From positions 3,782,001 through 3,846,000 of the forward strand of contig JAHQIY010000009.1 of the NCBI GenBank assembly GCA_019054805.1: DNA of 64,000 bases, read 5' to 3'. The notes under the pieces are model-generated. The model had not been told where the DNA came from. It saw only the letters and a list, made by a program, of their open reading frames with translations, and did no database searches. This DNA is from Brachionus manjavacas (Eukaryota > Rotifera > Eurotatoria > Ploima > Brachionidae). Below, one piece after another: positions 28,990 to 38,721 of this stretch (the stretch's first letter is position 1; each line of letters begins with the position of its first letter). The position numbers and the translations under genes are program-made.

Positions 28990-30350
28990 TTTAAACACGT
29001 TTCGATATTTTAAAAATGAAGCGGCATCAGGACCTGACGAAATTCATAATTTAATGTTAAAAAACTTACCTAGAAATTCATTAATAGAAATTATAGAATT
29101 TTTAATTTATCTCTTCGAGAAGGTAAAGTCCCGAAAGCGTGGAAAACTTCGAACATTACTATGATTCAAAAAAAGGCCTCTACTGTACAAGACCCTTTAA
29201 ATTATAGACCAATTAGTATAAAGAGTTGCTTATGAAAGTTACTGGAACCAATTGTTTATTCAAGATTATATGTAAATGTGAATGATCATCTGAGAGAAGA
29301 ATATCAAATAACTACATGTGTTCTTCAAGGCTCAGTAATTATTCCTCTTTTATTTAGTAGATATATTAATAACATACCCAAAAGAAACAAAACAAATAAT
29401 GAATACTCTCTGCTTTTCGCAGATGATCTTGTTACATTCTTCATTTATAACAAAAAAGGAAACCTTGAAAATTAGATAAATAAATACACCAACGAACTAG
29501 AACAATGGCTTATTAAATGGAAAATGAAGATATCAGTTTAAAAGTCGTGTTAAGTAGTATCCTCTAAGAAAGAAAGAAATTGATAATCTTAACTTAAAAA
29601 TTTATGGAAACAGAATAGAGAGCCAAAAAGAAATCAAGTTTCTTGGTATTAAATTTGATTCTAAGTTAAACTTTAATATACTGGTAGACGAAATAAAAGA
29701 ACGTTGCAATAAAAGGCTAAATATTATTAAGATATTGTCAAACAAAAAATGGTGTCTCAATCAAAACACACTAGGAAATTTATATAAATCTTTAGTCGGA
29801 TCGATTTTAGACTTTTCTTTTCCTTGGTTGAATTCATTTTCAGTAAATAATATCAAAAAACTACAAGCAATTCAGAATACAGCAGTAAGATCTATCCTTA
29901 AGTCAAAATATGATGCTCCTCCAATACTGTGCATCATGAGGCTTTTAACAAACTTAAATAACTAACAGTCTCGAATCGTCTTTTTGAGTTTAGTGAGAAA
30001 TATGTTGGGACAGGACTGAGTCATTCTATTCCATTGGTTGAAAGACTGGTGAAGGAATACAAAGAAGGTTTCGATTCAAGATATATTGAATACCGAAGTC
30101 CATTGTGTAATTGCTACCTTACTATTTCTTCTTTTTTTCCTTAAACTTGAACTATTTAAACATGTGCCACATGTAACAATCTTTTCGAATTTAAGTCTTT
30201 TCAACTTTCATTTTTTTAGCTTATTTACTCTATTTTGATTCTTTTTTTTATCTTATTTTATTAACTTTAATTTTATTTTTATTTTATTTTTTAACTTTTT
30301 CTGAAGGAGCTTTAGCTCGGTACAGGAAACAAATAAATAATAATTATTAA
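28990..30350 (+). pseudogene. LINE RT copy of the (AAATA)n family, decayed
   Basis: The pieces EAASGPDEIHNLMLKNLPRN, PLLFSRYINNIPKRN, LLFADDLVTFFIYNKKGN, FLGIKFDSKLNF and SILDFSFPWLNSFS align in order with the copy at 18987-21075, but frameshifts, stops and a deleted segment after 29240 break it. The 3' end (30302-30348) has the GAGCTTTAGCTC hairpin and AAATA repeats. Confidence 0.75.
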
Positions 30351-30359
30351 AGAAATTCC

Positions 30360-31735
30360 TTATCAAGAATCCCCTATCAAGCAGGATTTTCTGGAAAAAA
30401 ATAAATTAGTTCAGATCTTAGAAATGTTCAAAAAAAATACCATCATTACTCAAAGATGGTATTGAGTTTAAAGCAGATTATAGATAAAGGGAAAATCTTT
30501 GGAAATACCTTAGCCTCAACTTTTAGTTCTCTTCTAGATCCTGGTGAATCAGTGGATAGTTCTGAAATATCACAAACCATTACAGACTTTTTAAAAAATA
30601 AGGTACATAATATCTTTTACGAGCCTATTATTCTTTTGGAAATAACGAATGCTTTAAAAAAATTAAAAGAAGAAGTAGGCTGTGGATTAGATCAAATCCT
30701 AACCTAACCTAATGTTAAAAAAATCACCTACAAAGACTTTATTTGAAATGAGTCTACTCTTTAATAAGAGTATGAAACTGGGCCAGGTTCCAAAATCCTG
30801 AAAAATAGCAAGTATAACCATGATCCCCAAGAAAACATCTCACACTCAAGGCCCTAATCGTCCAATTAGTAAGACAAGCTGCCTTGGAAAGTTACTTGAA
30901 CGCAACATCTTCACTAGAATATATAATTTTCTTGAGAACAACAGTCGACTTATTCATGCACAATCAGCATTTATAAAACATAGACGCATTGCATACAATC
31001 TTTACTTTCTTAATCAAGAAGTTTCAGAGTCCTTTAATAGAAAGAAGAAAGTATGTTGTTTATATTTTGACTTTTCTAAAGCTTTTGATAAAGTTTGGCA
31101 TGATTGACTAATTTAATTAATACTACAAGCTAATAAGAATTAATCTACCTCCTTAACTTATCTATTAGAGAAGACCGTTTAGGTACTTAAGATCTTTTAA
31201 AGTAAATATAAATGGTCATCTAAGTGAGTATTGCCCTATTAAAACAGGGGTCAGTAGTTAGTCCGCTTCCTTTTAGCATTTCCATAAATGACTTACCAAA
31301 AAGAAACAAAACAAACTGCCAATACTCTCTTCTTTTTGCAGATGATTTGGCAACCTTTTTTACTTTTAAAAAGATAGGAAATCTTAAAAAAGGGAATAAT
31401 AAGTATCTAAAAGAAGTTGAATTATGGCTATTCAAATGGAAAATGAAAATTTCTATTAAGAAGTCAAGTTAAATGATCTCTCCTCCTTGAGAAAAAAACT
31501 AATGTTAAAATTAATCTTGACCTTAAAATTAATGATAGCAATTTAAATAACGAGAAAAAAGTCAAATTCTTAGGAATAACATTAGGCTCAAAACTTACAT
31601 TTAGTCAAATGGTGGATGAATTAAAAGAGTGCTGTAATTAATGGCTTAACTTAATAAAATATCTTTCAAATAGAAAATGGGGTCTAAAACCAAAAACATT
31701 AGGTAATCTTTACAAATCCTTAATAGACATGCCAC
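30360..31735 (+). pseudogene. Second, tandem LINE RT copy of the same family, 3'-truncated
   Basis: It begins with a SRIFWKKINKF-like segment right after the previous copy's tail, then shows GKIFGNTLASTFSS, KLKEEVGCGLDQ, HRRIAYNLYFLNQEV, CLYFDFSKAFDKVWHD and LLFADDLATFFTFKK. Many stops and shifts. It stops abruptly after GNLYKSLID near 31735, next to the gene-capture element. Confidence 0.7.
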
Positions 31736-31973
31736 TATATATATTATAAGATAGGGAAGTACGGCTTTACAATTGCGAGTAACGAGGCGTTAACTTTCAA
31801 CTTTAATGTTATGTTTTATTTGCATGTTTATTATAATTTATTAGTTTCGAAAAAGTAAAAAATAACATGTAATTTATCAATTAAATTAATGTGTATACTC
31901 TATTGACGATTTACGTCCAGAATTTTTTTAATAACTATTCAGTATTTGTTTTTATTCACCTGTGTGGCATTGT

Positions 31974-32282
31974 GAATTTTGGTACAAAAAACAAATACAA
32001 AATATAAAAAATGTCAATGCTCAGGTTCCGAAGGAGCAAAACATGTTCTGAAAATTGTAGCAACTGAAACGTTTTTTGTACCACCAATATACTGATTCTG
32101 CAAAACTCTGCAATACATCTGCAAAATTCAGAATTTTGTGAATTTTAGTACAAAATCAGAAACAAAATATAAAATACACCATAGATTTATTTTTGACAAG
32201 CGAAAAATATTCTGTAAAATGTAGCAACTGGTACATCCTCTGTACCACCATTTTATGTAAAAATAATAATCTAAAATTCACA
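31974..32282 (+). repeat. MITE family C, two arm copies in direct orientation
   Basis: GGCATTGTGAATTTTGGTAC at 31974 and TTTTGTGAATTTTAGTAC at about 32133 start two similar units. Each continues with ACAAA-rich sequence and ends with CAACTG...GTACCACCA. In the complete member at 41184-41522 the arms are inverted, so this is a rearranged or partial copy. Confidence 0.45.
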
Positions 32283-32517
32283 ATCTAACAAAGCATTTAA
32301 ACCAGTGTTTAGGAAATCTAAAGTATAGAATTTTAAACTTTTGTTATGTTTTAAATGTGTCTTGAAAATATTTTTTTTTTTTTAAATTTGAAAATTGCTG
32401 CGTACTGTTATAGAAATTTCAAACCAGTATATATATACATTTTACCAAAGTATATGTATATTTATTTTTTATTTTAGCCTAAATTAGATCAAAAATATCA
32501 GATTTTTTTTTCCAAAG

Positions 32518-32988
32518 AAGAATCAAATTGTGGATAGCTATGGAATCTTGTGGTGGTAGCTCTCTTCAGAATATTTACAAAAGTACACTTTTTTATGATT
32601 TAAAAAATTAGCCTAAATTTTGTTCCAAGTCACTGGTGCTCTTAGCGAAAACCAGATTGGTTATGGGTGCCGTGAGACTCTTAGAGGACTTCACTATTTA
32701 CACAACATGGGCAAAATGCATCGGAACATAAAAGGAGCCAATATTTTGCATACTGATGATGGTGATGTTTAACTGGCCGATTTCGGTATATCTGCACAAA
32801 TAACAGCTTCTCTGGCCAAGCGCAAGTCATTTATCGGAACGCCGTTATGGATGGTCCCGGAAATCGCTGCTGTTGTGCGAAAAGGTGGATATAATCAGCA
32901 GTGTGACATATGGGCGGTTGGTATAACCGCGATCGAATTGGCTGAGCTTCAACCACCCAATTTTAACCTTCATCCTATGCGAGCTCTA
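32518..32988 (+). pseudogene. MAP4K (GCK-family) kinase-domain fragment
   Basis: Two exons (32518-32582 and 32630-32988) separated by a 47-bp GT-AG intron encode kinase subdomains V to [71 protein letters not shown] and [19 protein letters not shown]. Spacing and wording match MAP4K3/MAP4K5-type kinases. The catalytic Asp of HRD is Asn, the Lys before LADFG is a stop, and APE is VPE, so the copy is dead. The exon ends at HPMRAL, a plausible real exon border. It is not a retrocopy because the intron is kept. Confidence 0.8.
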
Positions 32989-33042
32989 GTAATTTTTGAA
33001 AAAGATAAATAAAAAATTATAAAATAAATGAAAAATTTATTA

Positions 33043-33230
33043 GAAAAGTTGTCCAGCGAGGGATAACTGCGGTATTTGATGGACTTTGAAAACGAAGTTG
33101 TTGATCCAAAAAAATATGAGCTGCAGGATCACGACATGAACCATCCACTGAGTCATTTCTTTATTAACTCGAGCCACAACACCTATTTAACAGGACATCA
33201 GCTGACATGAAGAAGTGATCCAGAAATTTT
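33043..33230 (+). pseudogene. PI-phospholipase C X-domain exon fragment
   Basis: The plus strand reads [21 protein letters not shown], then [20 protein letters not shown] and HQLT-stop-RS. The [20 protein letters not shown] block is the start of the PI-PLC X domain and includes the first catalytic His of the family (SSHNTYL). Two stop codons are present. The fragment is preceded by TTTATTAG, a plausible splice acceptor. Beta or epsilon class cannot be settled. Confidence 0.8.
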
Positions 33231-33751
33231 CAAAAATCAAAAATTTTTAATTTGTGCGCCTGGTAAGCTTAAATTAAAATGTTTATGAATATGGAACAAA
33301 CCGGGCGTCCTTTCGTGGATCCAGAAGCTATTTTGAGTCTGGATAGGAAGTTTTATTCTTGTTTATATTTTCATTTATTTGAATAGATAATATATTCCAA
33401 GCTTCAGAGCAACTGGTAACAAAAACTGAGCCGAATCAAGTCTGAAGCAATTATTTTTGATGGTGTCCATGAAGAACAGATAAATATTTAATTGATGGCA
33501 ATTATATTCCATTAGGGTTTTTATATCAAAATTTTATTATCAAAATATTTTTGTAAAAAAATTCCCCTTTTATATTTTTTAGAATTTGGAAAAAAAAAAG
33601 TTTTTTTCGAAAATGTTATGTATATATAATTATTATGAGATATAATTAAATAGTTTTAGAAAAAAAGTAGAAGCGATTTTTCAAACTAATCAGAAATTTA
33701 TCCTACGAAAATCGTTAATAATTTATCGATTTAATTACGTTTATTGGCACA

Positions 33752-33975
33752 ATGGCATTAGCTCAAACTTCGATGTTTTTTACCAGACTCAAGCTTGATA
33801 GTCCCCTGCCACTAATGCTCGCAAATAACAATTTTCTCAAATGGACTGAAGTAATTTTAATTTTTTATAATAGGAAAATATTATCTAGTTTAATTTTTTA
33901 GCCGAGTAATTCTAGTGAAAAGAGTTCACCAGTTTTTGTTACTCTCAGAACCGATCCGAAGAATTTTTCACCTGT
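33752..33975 (+). pseudogene. Fragment resembling the PLC-beta N-terminus
   Basis: An ATG at 33752 opens MALAQTSMFFTRLKLDSP and leads to NNFLKWTE, a GT-AG intron (33851-33901, 51 bp), then SSEKSSPVFVTLRTDPKNF. The F-x-K-W then P-x-x-V-T-L-R-x-D-P-K order is what PLC-beta PH-domain starts look like. If correct, it lies downstream of the X-domain exon, the reverse of gene order. Similarity is modest. Confidence 0.5.
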
Positions 33976-34099
33976 GTCTATGCTTAATATGCTCGTCACG
34001 CACCGCTCGTTCCTCGCAAATAATGTGACATGTCGCTAAAATTAAGATTATACGTTATGATAAAATTAAAAAGAAAAGCACTTTTTTGAAACCTCGTAA

Positions 34100-34934
34100 T
34101 ATGTGTAAAGATGGTAATTCCATCTTAATGGAATTTGATAAAAATTACTTATTTTATTTTTAAATTTTTTGACTTAAAAATTTATTCATAAAGTTAACTT
34201 AACTTTTGTTTTTGTTTTGATCTTTCAGTAAACATTAGCTGCAAAAGTAGCAGTTTTGAATAGCTTAACGACCTATTCAAATAATTTTTTTTTGAATAAT
34301 ATTATAGATTTAAAGGTGTTTATTAAGAATATTTGTAAATTTATTCGAGTTTGTCATGCTAAATAATAAACCAAAATTTTAGATTATTTCAGCTTTGAAT
34401 ACTTTATTTTTTCTAAAAAAACTAGTACCAATTTCATTGAGAAATCTAAAAATTTGATTAAATTTTTTTGTAACTTTTTTACTTTAACTATTATAAATTA
34501 AAATAAGCCAAAAAAAGTTTTTTATCTTTAAGAGTCTAAGGAGTTAAAAATCTCCAATACAAAAATTTATTAAAATACTTCATTCTGCATATTTTTGGTT
34601 TCTCAAAAACAAATTAAAAATGCTACTAAGACCGTAAACATTTGCTTCATTTCTCTGGTTAAAATCAAAATTTCTTAAAATTATAAAACCATAACAAAAA
34701 TCTAAAATTTCATAAATTTACTCGATTTTTTATAATTTCTAATTTATCTTTATCGCAATTTAAAATAAATTTAAACAAAACATTTGTTACAAGTAGTATT
34801 CAAAAGCTTTGTCTCCTTTTAACAAATAGTGTTGGAAAAAGAAGGATTGTGACAACTTATGCTAAAAGACCATTTCAAGCTAAATTAAATATCAAAAAAA
34901 GGTTAAATTTTTAGAGACTTTTATTAAATTTATT
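34100..34934. other. AT-rich intergenic sequence, nothing recognised
   Basis: No frame or structured repeat stands out apart from the MITE piece at 34024-34070. Confidence 0.4.
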
Positions 34935-35831
34935 CTAGTAAACTGAATCCCTAATCCATCTGAGAAATTCTGGCACTTTGACATGAAAACTGGGCTCATT
35001 TGGCTGACAAATTGAGTTTCTAACTGATGCCAGTGACAAAACACCATAAGCATACCATCTTGACATCATGTTATCATAATACATTGCTGGAGTACCGGAA
35101 TCACCATAACACGAATTCGACTCCCTGCCATCATTTTTCAGATCAATCAAACAATAAAAATCATTGAACAAACTGCATCTGGTATCAATTGTGAGTGTTG
35201 TTTCGAACAAATCAGCTGTGTTTGTAGGATCTGACTTTTTTCCATTTGTACTACCCCTAAAAGAAAAAAAATGAGAATTTTTTTTTTAATTTTCCAAAAT
35301 TGAGTACCATCCAGCCACAATAACCTCTTTGCCAAAAACAACTCGAGTGTCCACATTGGGAGGCAAGCAAATAGTCGAGACTTTAGATCGGTCAGATAAA
35401 TCAATGGCTCTTTCTAGTCTTAACAAAGCAATGTCTTTATTTTGGTCATTCAGAATAATGTCTGATACTTTTCTGTTCCAATTATTGATATACATCTTTT
35501 CATAGTTTGTGTGCCCGTAGCCAATTTTAAGCTGAGACAATTTTCTATCTCTGACACAATGGGCTGCAGTCAACACATACATATCGCTAATTAGTGTTCC
35601 ACTGCAAAATCTAGTGAGCGATAAATCTGTTTCTGTGTAAATGTTGACCAGCCATGGATAAGCACCGAGTGGAACACGGTCTCCATTGATTATTTTTTGG
35701 CTGTTGTTAAAAAGGCGCGAAGAACTCGAACGTCCACAATACGGATCCAAAATCAGTCTGGTATCACCAAATTTAACTGAGTATCCCAAAGATTTTGGAA
35801 TTAAAAAAACTATTAAAATTAAAATCTGCAT
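34935..35831 (-). CDS. Secreted trypsin-fold (S1) serine protease, two exons
   Basis: Exons 35831-35308 and 35256-34935 (GT-AG intron of 51 bp) join in phase to 281 residues. Residues 1-17 form a signal peptide (MQILILIVFLIPKSLG). A zymogen activation site K46-IING is followed by the protease domain with LTAAHC (His91), NKDIALLRL (Asp133) and CYGDSG (Ser228), so the triad is complete. The residue that sets S1 specificity, six before the Ser (chymotrypsin position 189), is Asn222 instead of trypsin's Asp, and the usual SWG after the catalytic region is SLAS. So it is probably active, but unlikely to be a classic Arg/Lys-cleaving trypsin. The length is normal for a protease without extra domains. 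Confidence 0.9.
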
Positions 35832-36429
35832 TTTTTTTTATTATTTTTTTACTAAAATTGAATGATTATTTATATTCTTAAACCAAGGGCCTTTTAAAGA
35901 CATTTTTATTCGAAAAGTCATGCTTCAGTTAATTTTAAGAACGGTTTTTGTTCCAAAGCCATTAAGCTAATTGCATTTGTGTGCATTACCGTTTTTAAGC
36001 TCAAAATTTGGATTCTAAATTGGTTCATCATGCTTCATTCATCAATAATTGAACCACTCAACCGAAAATTACTAACTTTAGAAAAATTTAATTGAAGATT
36101 ATGCTTTTAATTTTTTATAATAAACTTTTTAAGTGAATAAAACATGTATTCTCATAAAAAAGAAAAGTACAAAACAATATATAAAATTTTTAATTTTTTT
36201 CCCGAAAAAGAGAAAAAAGATTCTTAATCGGTATAGTTTTTCGTCAGTAGATAAATCATTTTTTAGAAGATAATTTTGATTAAAAAAAGGAGATAAAATA
36301 AATTGTAGATAATTAACTTTTGCAATAAGATAAAAAAAATATTCAGTAGATAATTTAATTCAGAGGTAGATACTTCTTTAATGAAGTAGATAATTATTAT
36401 AAAAGTGTTAATATAAAAGATGACCTGCA
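35832..36429. other. AT-rich spacer with a GTAGATAAT repeat cluster
   Basis: Between 36245 and 36400 the unit (G/A)AGATAA(T/A) recurs about eight times at irregular spacing, like the subterminal repeat arrays of the MULEs in this window. No partner array in inverted orientation was found. Confidence 0.35.
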
Positions 36430-36513
36430 CTTATCGAGATAGGATGAGTTTTAAATCATTTTATTTAAAGAAGTGAAGGTCTTCGTCATTCTGTTCCATT
36501 GGTTGTCAAGCTG

Positions 36514-37138
36514 CTTAAAAAATGTCTTCAAATCATGTGATAATTAACAAATTTGTTTATTAATATTCTATTGATATTTTTTTCTAAATTTTACTAAAAA
36601 CTTATCTAAGTATAATTAGTTTAAGTGAAAAATGCCTAAAAAATCAAAATATAATCAATCTCGTGTTAGTAACCTTGGAGTTTTCGGCCAAAAAAAATTT
36701 ATTGAAGAGGAAGAAGATGATCATATGAAAATAGACGTTGAACCCGATATAAATAATAATTACCATGATTTTTTTACTTCATCCGAATCTGAAGAATCCT
36801 ATAGAAGGTCTATGGTGTTATTTAAAACAGCATATTAGAGCAAGAACAAATCAGACATTTCCAAGAATGATGGAGCTTTTAGCCGAAACAAAAAAAAAGT
36901 ATTTGGGTTCTGAGCTTTCAAAAAAATTAATCGACGATTTTGGCGGGATTTAGTAGGTTACAATAGTGGTGCGACATACGGTCAAGTCCTAAAAGCATAT
37001 TTTTCAGGAAAATCGAAAAAAACAGCAGTTGAGCACCTAAAAATATCGAATTCTTTAGTTTAATCTAAAAATTTTAATAAAATAATTCAAATTTGACAAA
37101 TTTGTTAATTATCACATGATTTGAAGACATTTTTTAAG
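36514..37138 (+). mobile_element. Tc1/IS630-like element with perfect 43-bp TIRs, internally deleted
   Basis: 36514-36556 and 37096-37138 are exact inverted copies of 43 bp, starting CTTAAAAAATGTCTTC. If the element proper starts after TA (36516-36517; 37135-37136) this is the usual TA duplication; TTAA is also possible. The coding remnant at 36632-37060 joins an N-terminus (MPKKSKYNQSRVSNLG plus an acidic stretch) to NPIEGLWCYLKQHIRARTNQ, the last DDE box region. The identical TIRs imply recent activity. Confidence 0.8.
36632..37060 (+). pseudogene. Tc1/IS630-type transposase remnant
   Basis: The first frame (36632-36838) has a basic N-terminus and the acidic run EEEEDD. The second frame (from 36765) reads NPIEGLWCYLKQHIRARTNQ and MMELLAETKKKY, typical of the C-terminal DDE_3 region, and a third frame continues YNSGATYGQVLKAYFSGKSK to a stop near 37061. 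The catalytic domain between the N-terminus and NPIEGLW is deleted. Confidence 0.65.
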
Positions 37139-37159
37139 AAAAATAAAGCAATAAAATAA

Positions 37160-37530
37160 AAAGTAAAACCATAGAATTGTTCAGAATTTTGTCTAGATTT
37201 AAGAAATGAAAAAAAAAAATCGGGTCATAATTGATCCCTCGTAGGAGACACGATTTAAACCAGAAAAAACACCATTTTTTCCTTTTTTTAGCCAACAAAA
37301 ACCGCCAAACCCTTTTTTTTTCTTCTAAATTACATAAGCATGTAGAGAATTTTATGTTCTTTCAGAATATATATACTTTTTTAGTATATTTAAGTTTTAT
37401 CTTTGAGATTTTGAGTCTTAAAGAACAACAACTTTTTAAAGGGTTTGCTATTTTTGGAATCCTTGGGTGTCTTTGAGGGCGTAGATTACGAATTTTAAGT
37501 CAAAAATGTGAAATTCAGATAGCACTAAAG
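37160..37530 (-). repeat. Diverged fragment of the long-TIR element seen at 54368-57219
   Basis: Read on the minus strand it contains ATTCGTAATCTACG and later a CTACGAGGGATCAATTATGA segment followed by GACAAAATTCTGAACAA. These are in the same order as in the left arm of 54368-57219 (ATTTTCGTAATCTACG ... CGTCGGAGGATTGACC ... GACAAAATTCTGAACAA). Confidence 0.4.
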
Positions 37531-37805
37531 TTTTTAATTTCGTGAACTTTATTTTTGATTTTTCTTATAATTTTTCTTTACATTTTCATTTTATTTTTAT
37601 TTTGTCTTAATTTTAATTTTAATTTAATTTTTTTTTTTTAACCTGAAGGAGCTTTAGCTCGGCACAGATAAAACAAATAAATAAATAAATAGTAAAATAA
37701 AATTATTATCTCATTATTTTATTTATTTTTTTTTTGAAAAAAAAAGAAAACTTTACTTCAGAATTTCAGAATTTCTGAATTTTTTTCTAAATATCAAACA
37801 GGAAA

Positions 37806-37945
37806 CTTGAAAGAAAAAGTTTTTTTTTTTTGTTTTCCTGGTTGGGTCTCTTCTCCAACCTTTTATTTCTTGAACTTGAATCTAAAAAATCACTTTATGA
37901 TATAAACATTATACATAATGATTTAAAAAAATGTAATTTTTTTCT
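37806..37945 (+). repeat. Dispersed 140-bp repeat, copy 1
   Basis: Nearly identical, by eye, to the reverse complement of 49712-49850. It includes the hairpin GGTTGGGTCTCTTCTCCAACC-type segment (37850-37862 pairing GGTTGG with CCAACC) and TTCTTGAACTTGAATC. The function is unknown. Recent duplication is implied by the low divergence in an otherwise fast-decaying region. Confidence 0.6.
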
Positions 37946-38721
37946 AACTGAATTCCTTTCAAATCCTAAAAGATTAAAATTTACGTAAATAAAAACAAGA
38001 TTTTTTTGAAGAATCTTATTAAGATTCTTAATTAAGAACCTTTAAGTAATTTTTATAAAGTTTTTTTCTCCCTTAGAACAGCGATTGCAGTTTATGCAAG
38101 GAATCTGAAGATAAAATGAAAGTGACCATTCTTTTTCAAAGAGTTTACCGACTGTAAATAAAGAAGATGAAGAAAAAACCAAACTTAGAAATTCTAGAAA
38201 TCTAACAAAAAAAAGAAAATTGACCATGATTCACTGGTCAACCATATCTAGAAAAATAAATTTAAAATTTTTTAATAATTTTGTTCGGCTCCTTTTGGAT
38301 CGAAATTCTTTTTTGAATTGCGATATTTGATTCTAAAAATTTTTTCTTTATAATCAAATATTTCATCAACATAACACAAGACATTTACCAATTAATAAAA
38401 AATAAAAATGATTAATAATACGTGAACAAAGGTTTGAGAGATATATATCAATTTTAAATATCTTAAATATTCTTTTCTAAAGGAATTTCTAATTTAAAAT
38501 ATTGTTCGATCGAATAAAAAGATACAAATGATTCTAAAAAAGTGTAAAGATACATTTTTGAATTAAAAACAAAAAGTGAAAAAAAATTTTTTGAAAAAAT
38601 CATGCCAATCGTTCTAGAAAGGATGAAAAAACACAATTTAGCTATTAATTTTCAATTTTTCAATTTAAAAAATACATTATAAATACGAATCGAAATTTTA
38701 ATTTTTCTCCAACAAAAATCA
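37946..38721. other. AT-rich 5' flank of the mucin-like gene
   Basis: No coding frame is credible. No clear TATA or initiator can be singled out in such AT-rich DNA. Confidence 0.35.

Larger units (their letters stand above)
31775..34017. mobile_element. Putative gene-capturing transposon with kinase and phospholipase fragments
   Basis: The ends carry inverted GCGAGTAACGAG (31775) and GCGAGGAACGAG (34017, inverted), and both ends match the 172-bp MITE at 23900-24071. Between them lie exons of a MAP4K kinase (32518-32988), a PI-PLC X-domain exon (33043-33230) and a segment resembling the PLC N-terminus (33752-33975), in shuffled order and all with stops or key substitutions. Introns remain in the kinase and N-terminal PLC parts, so capture was at DNA level. 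A family C MITE (31974-32282) is also inside. No transposase and no clear target duplication were found. Confidence 0.5.
36430..37695 (+). mobile_element. LINE 3' fragment split by later insertions
   Basis: 36481-36513 encodes HSVPLVVKLL, the same C-terminal ORF2 segment as in the RT at 18987. The 3' UTR and tail (37545-37690) have the GAGCTTTAGCTC hairpin and AAATA repeats. Between them lie a TA-flanked element (36514-37138) and a fragment related to the element at 54368 (37160-37530). Confidence 0.6.

Noticed and set aside
32518..32988. Functional MAP4K gene
   Set aside because: The catalytic HRD Asp is replaced, there is an internal stop, and only part of the kinase domain is present between transposon ends.
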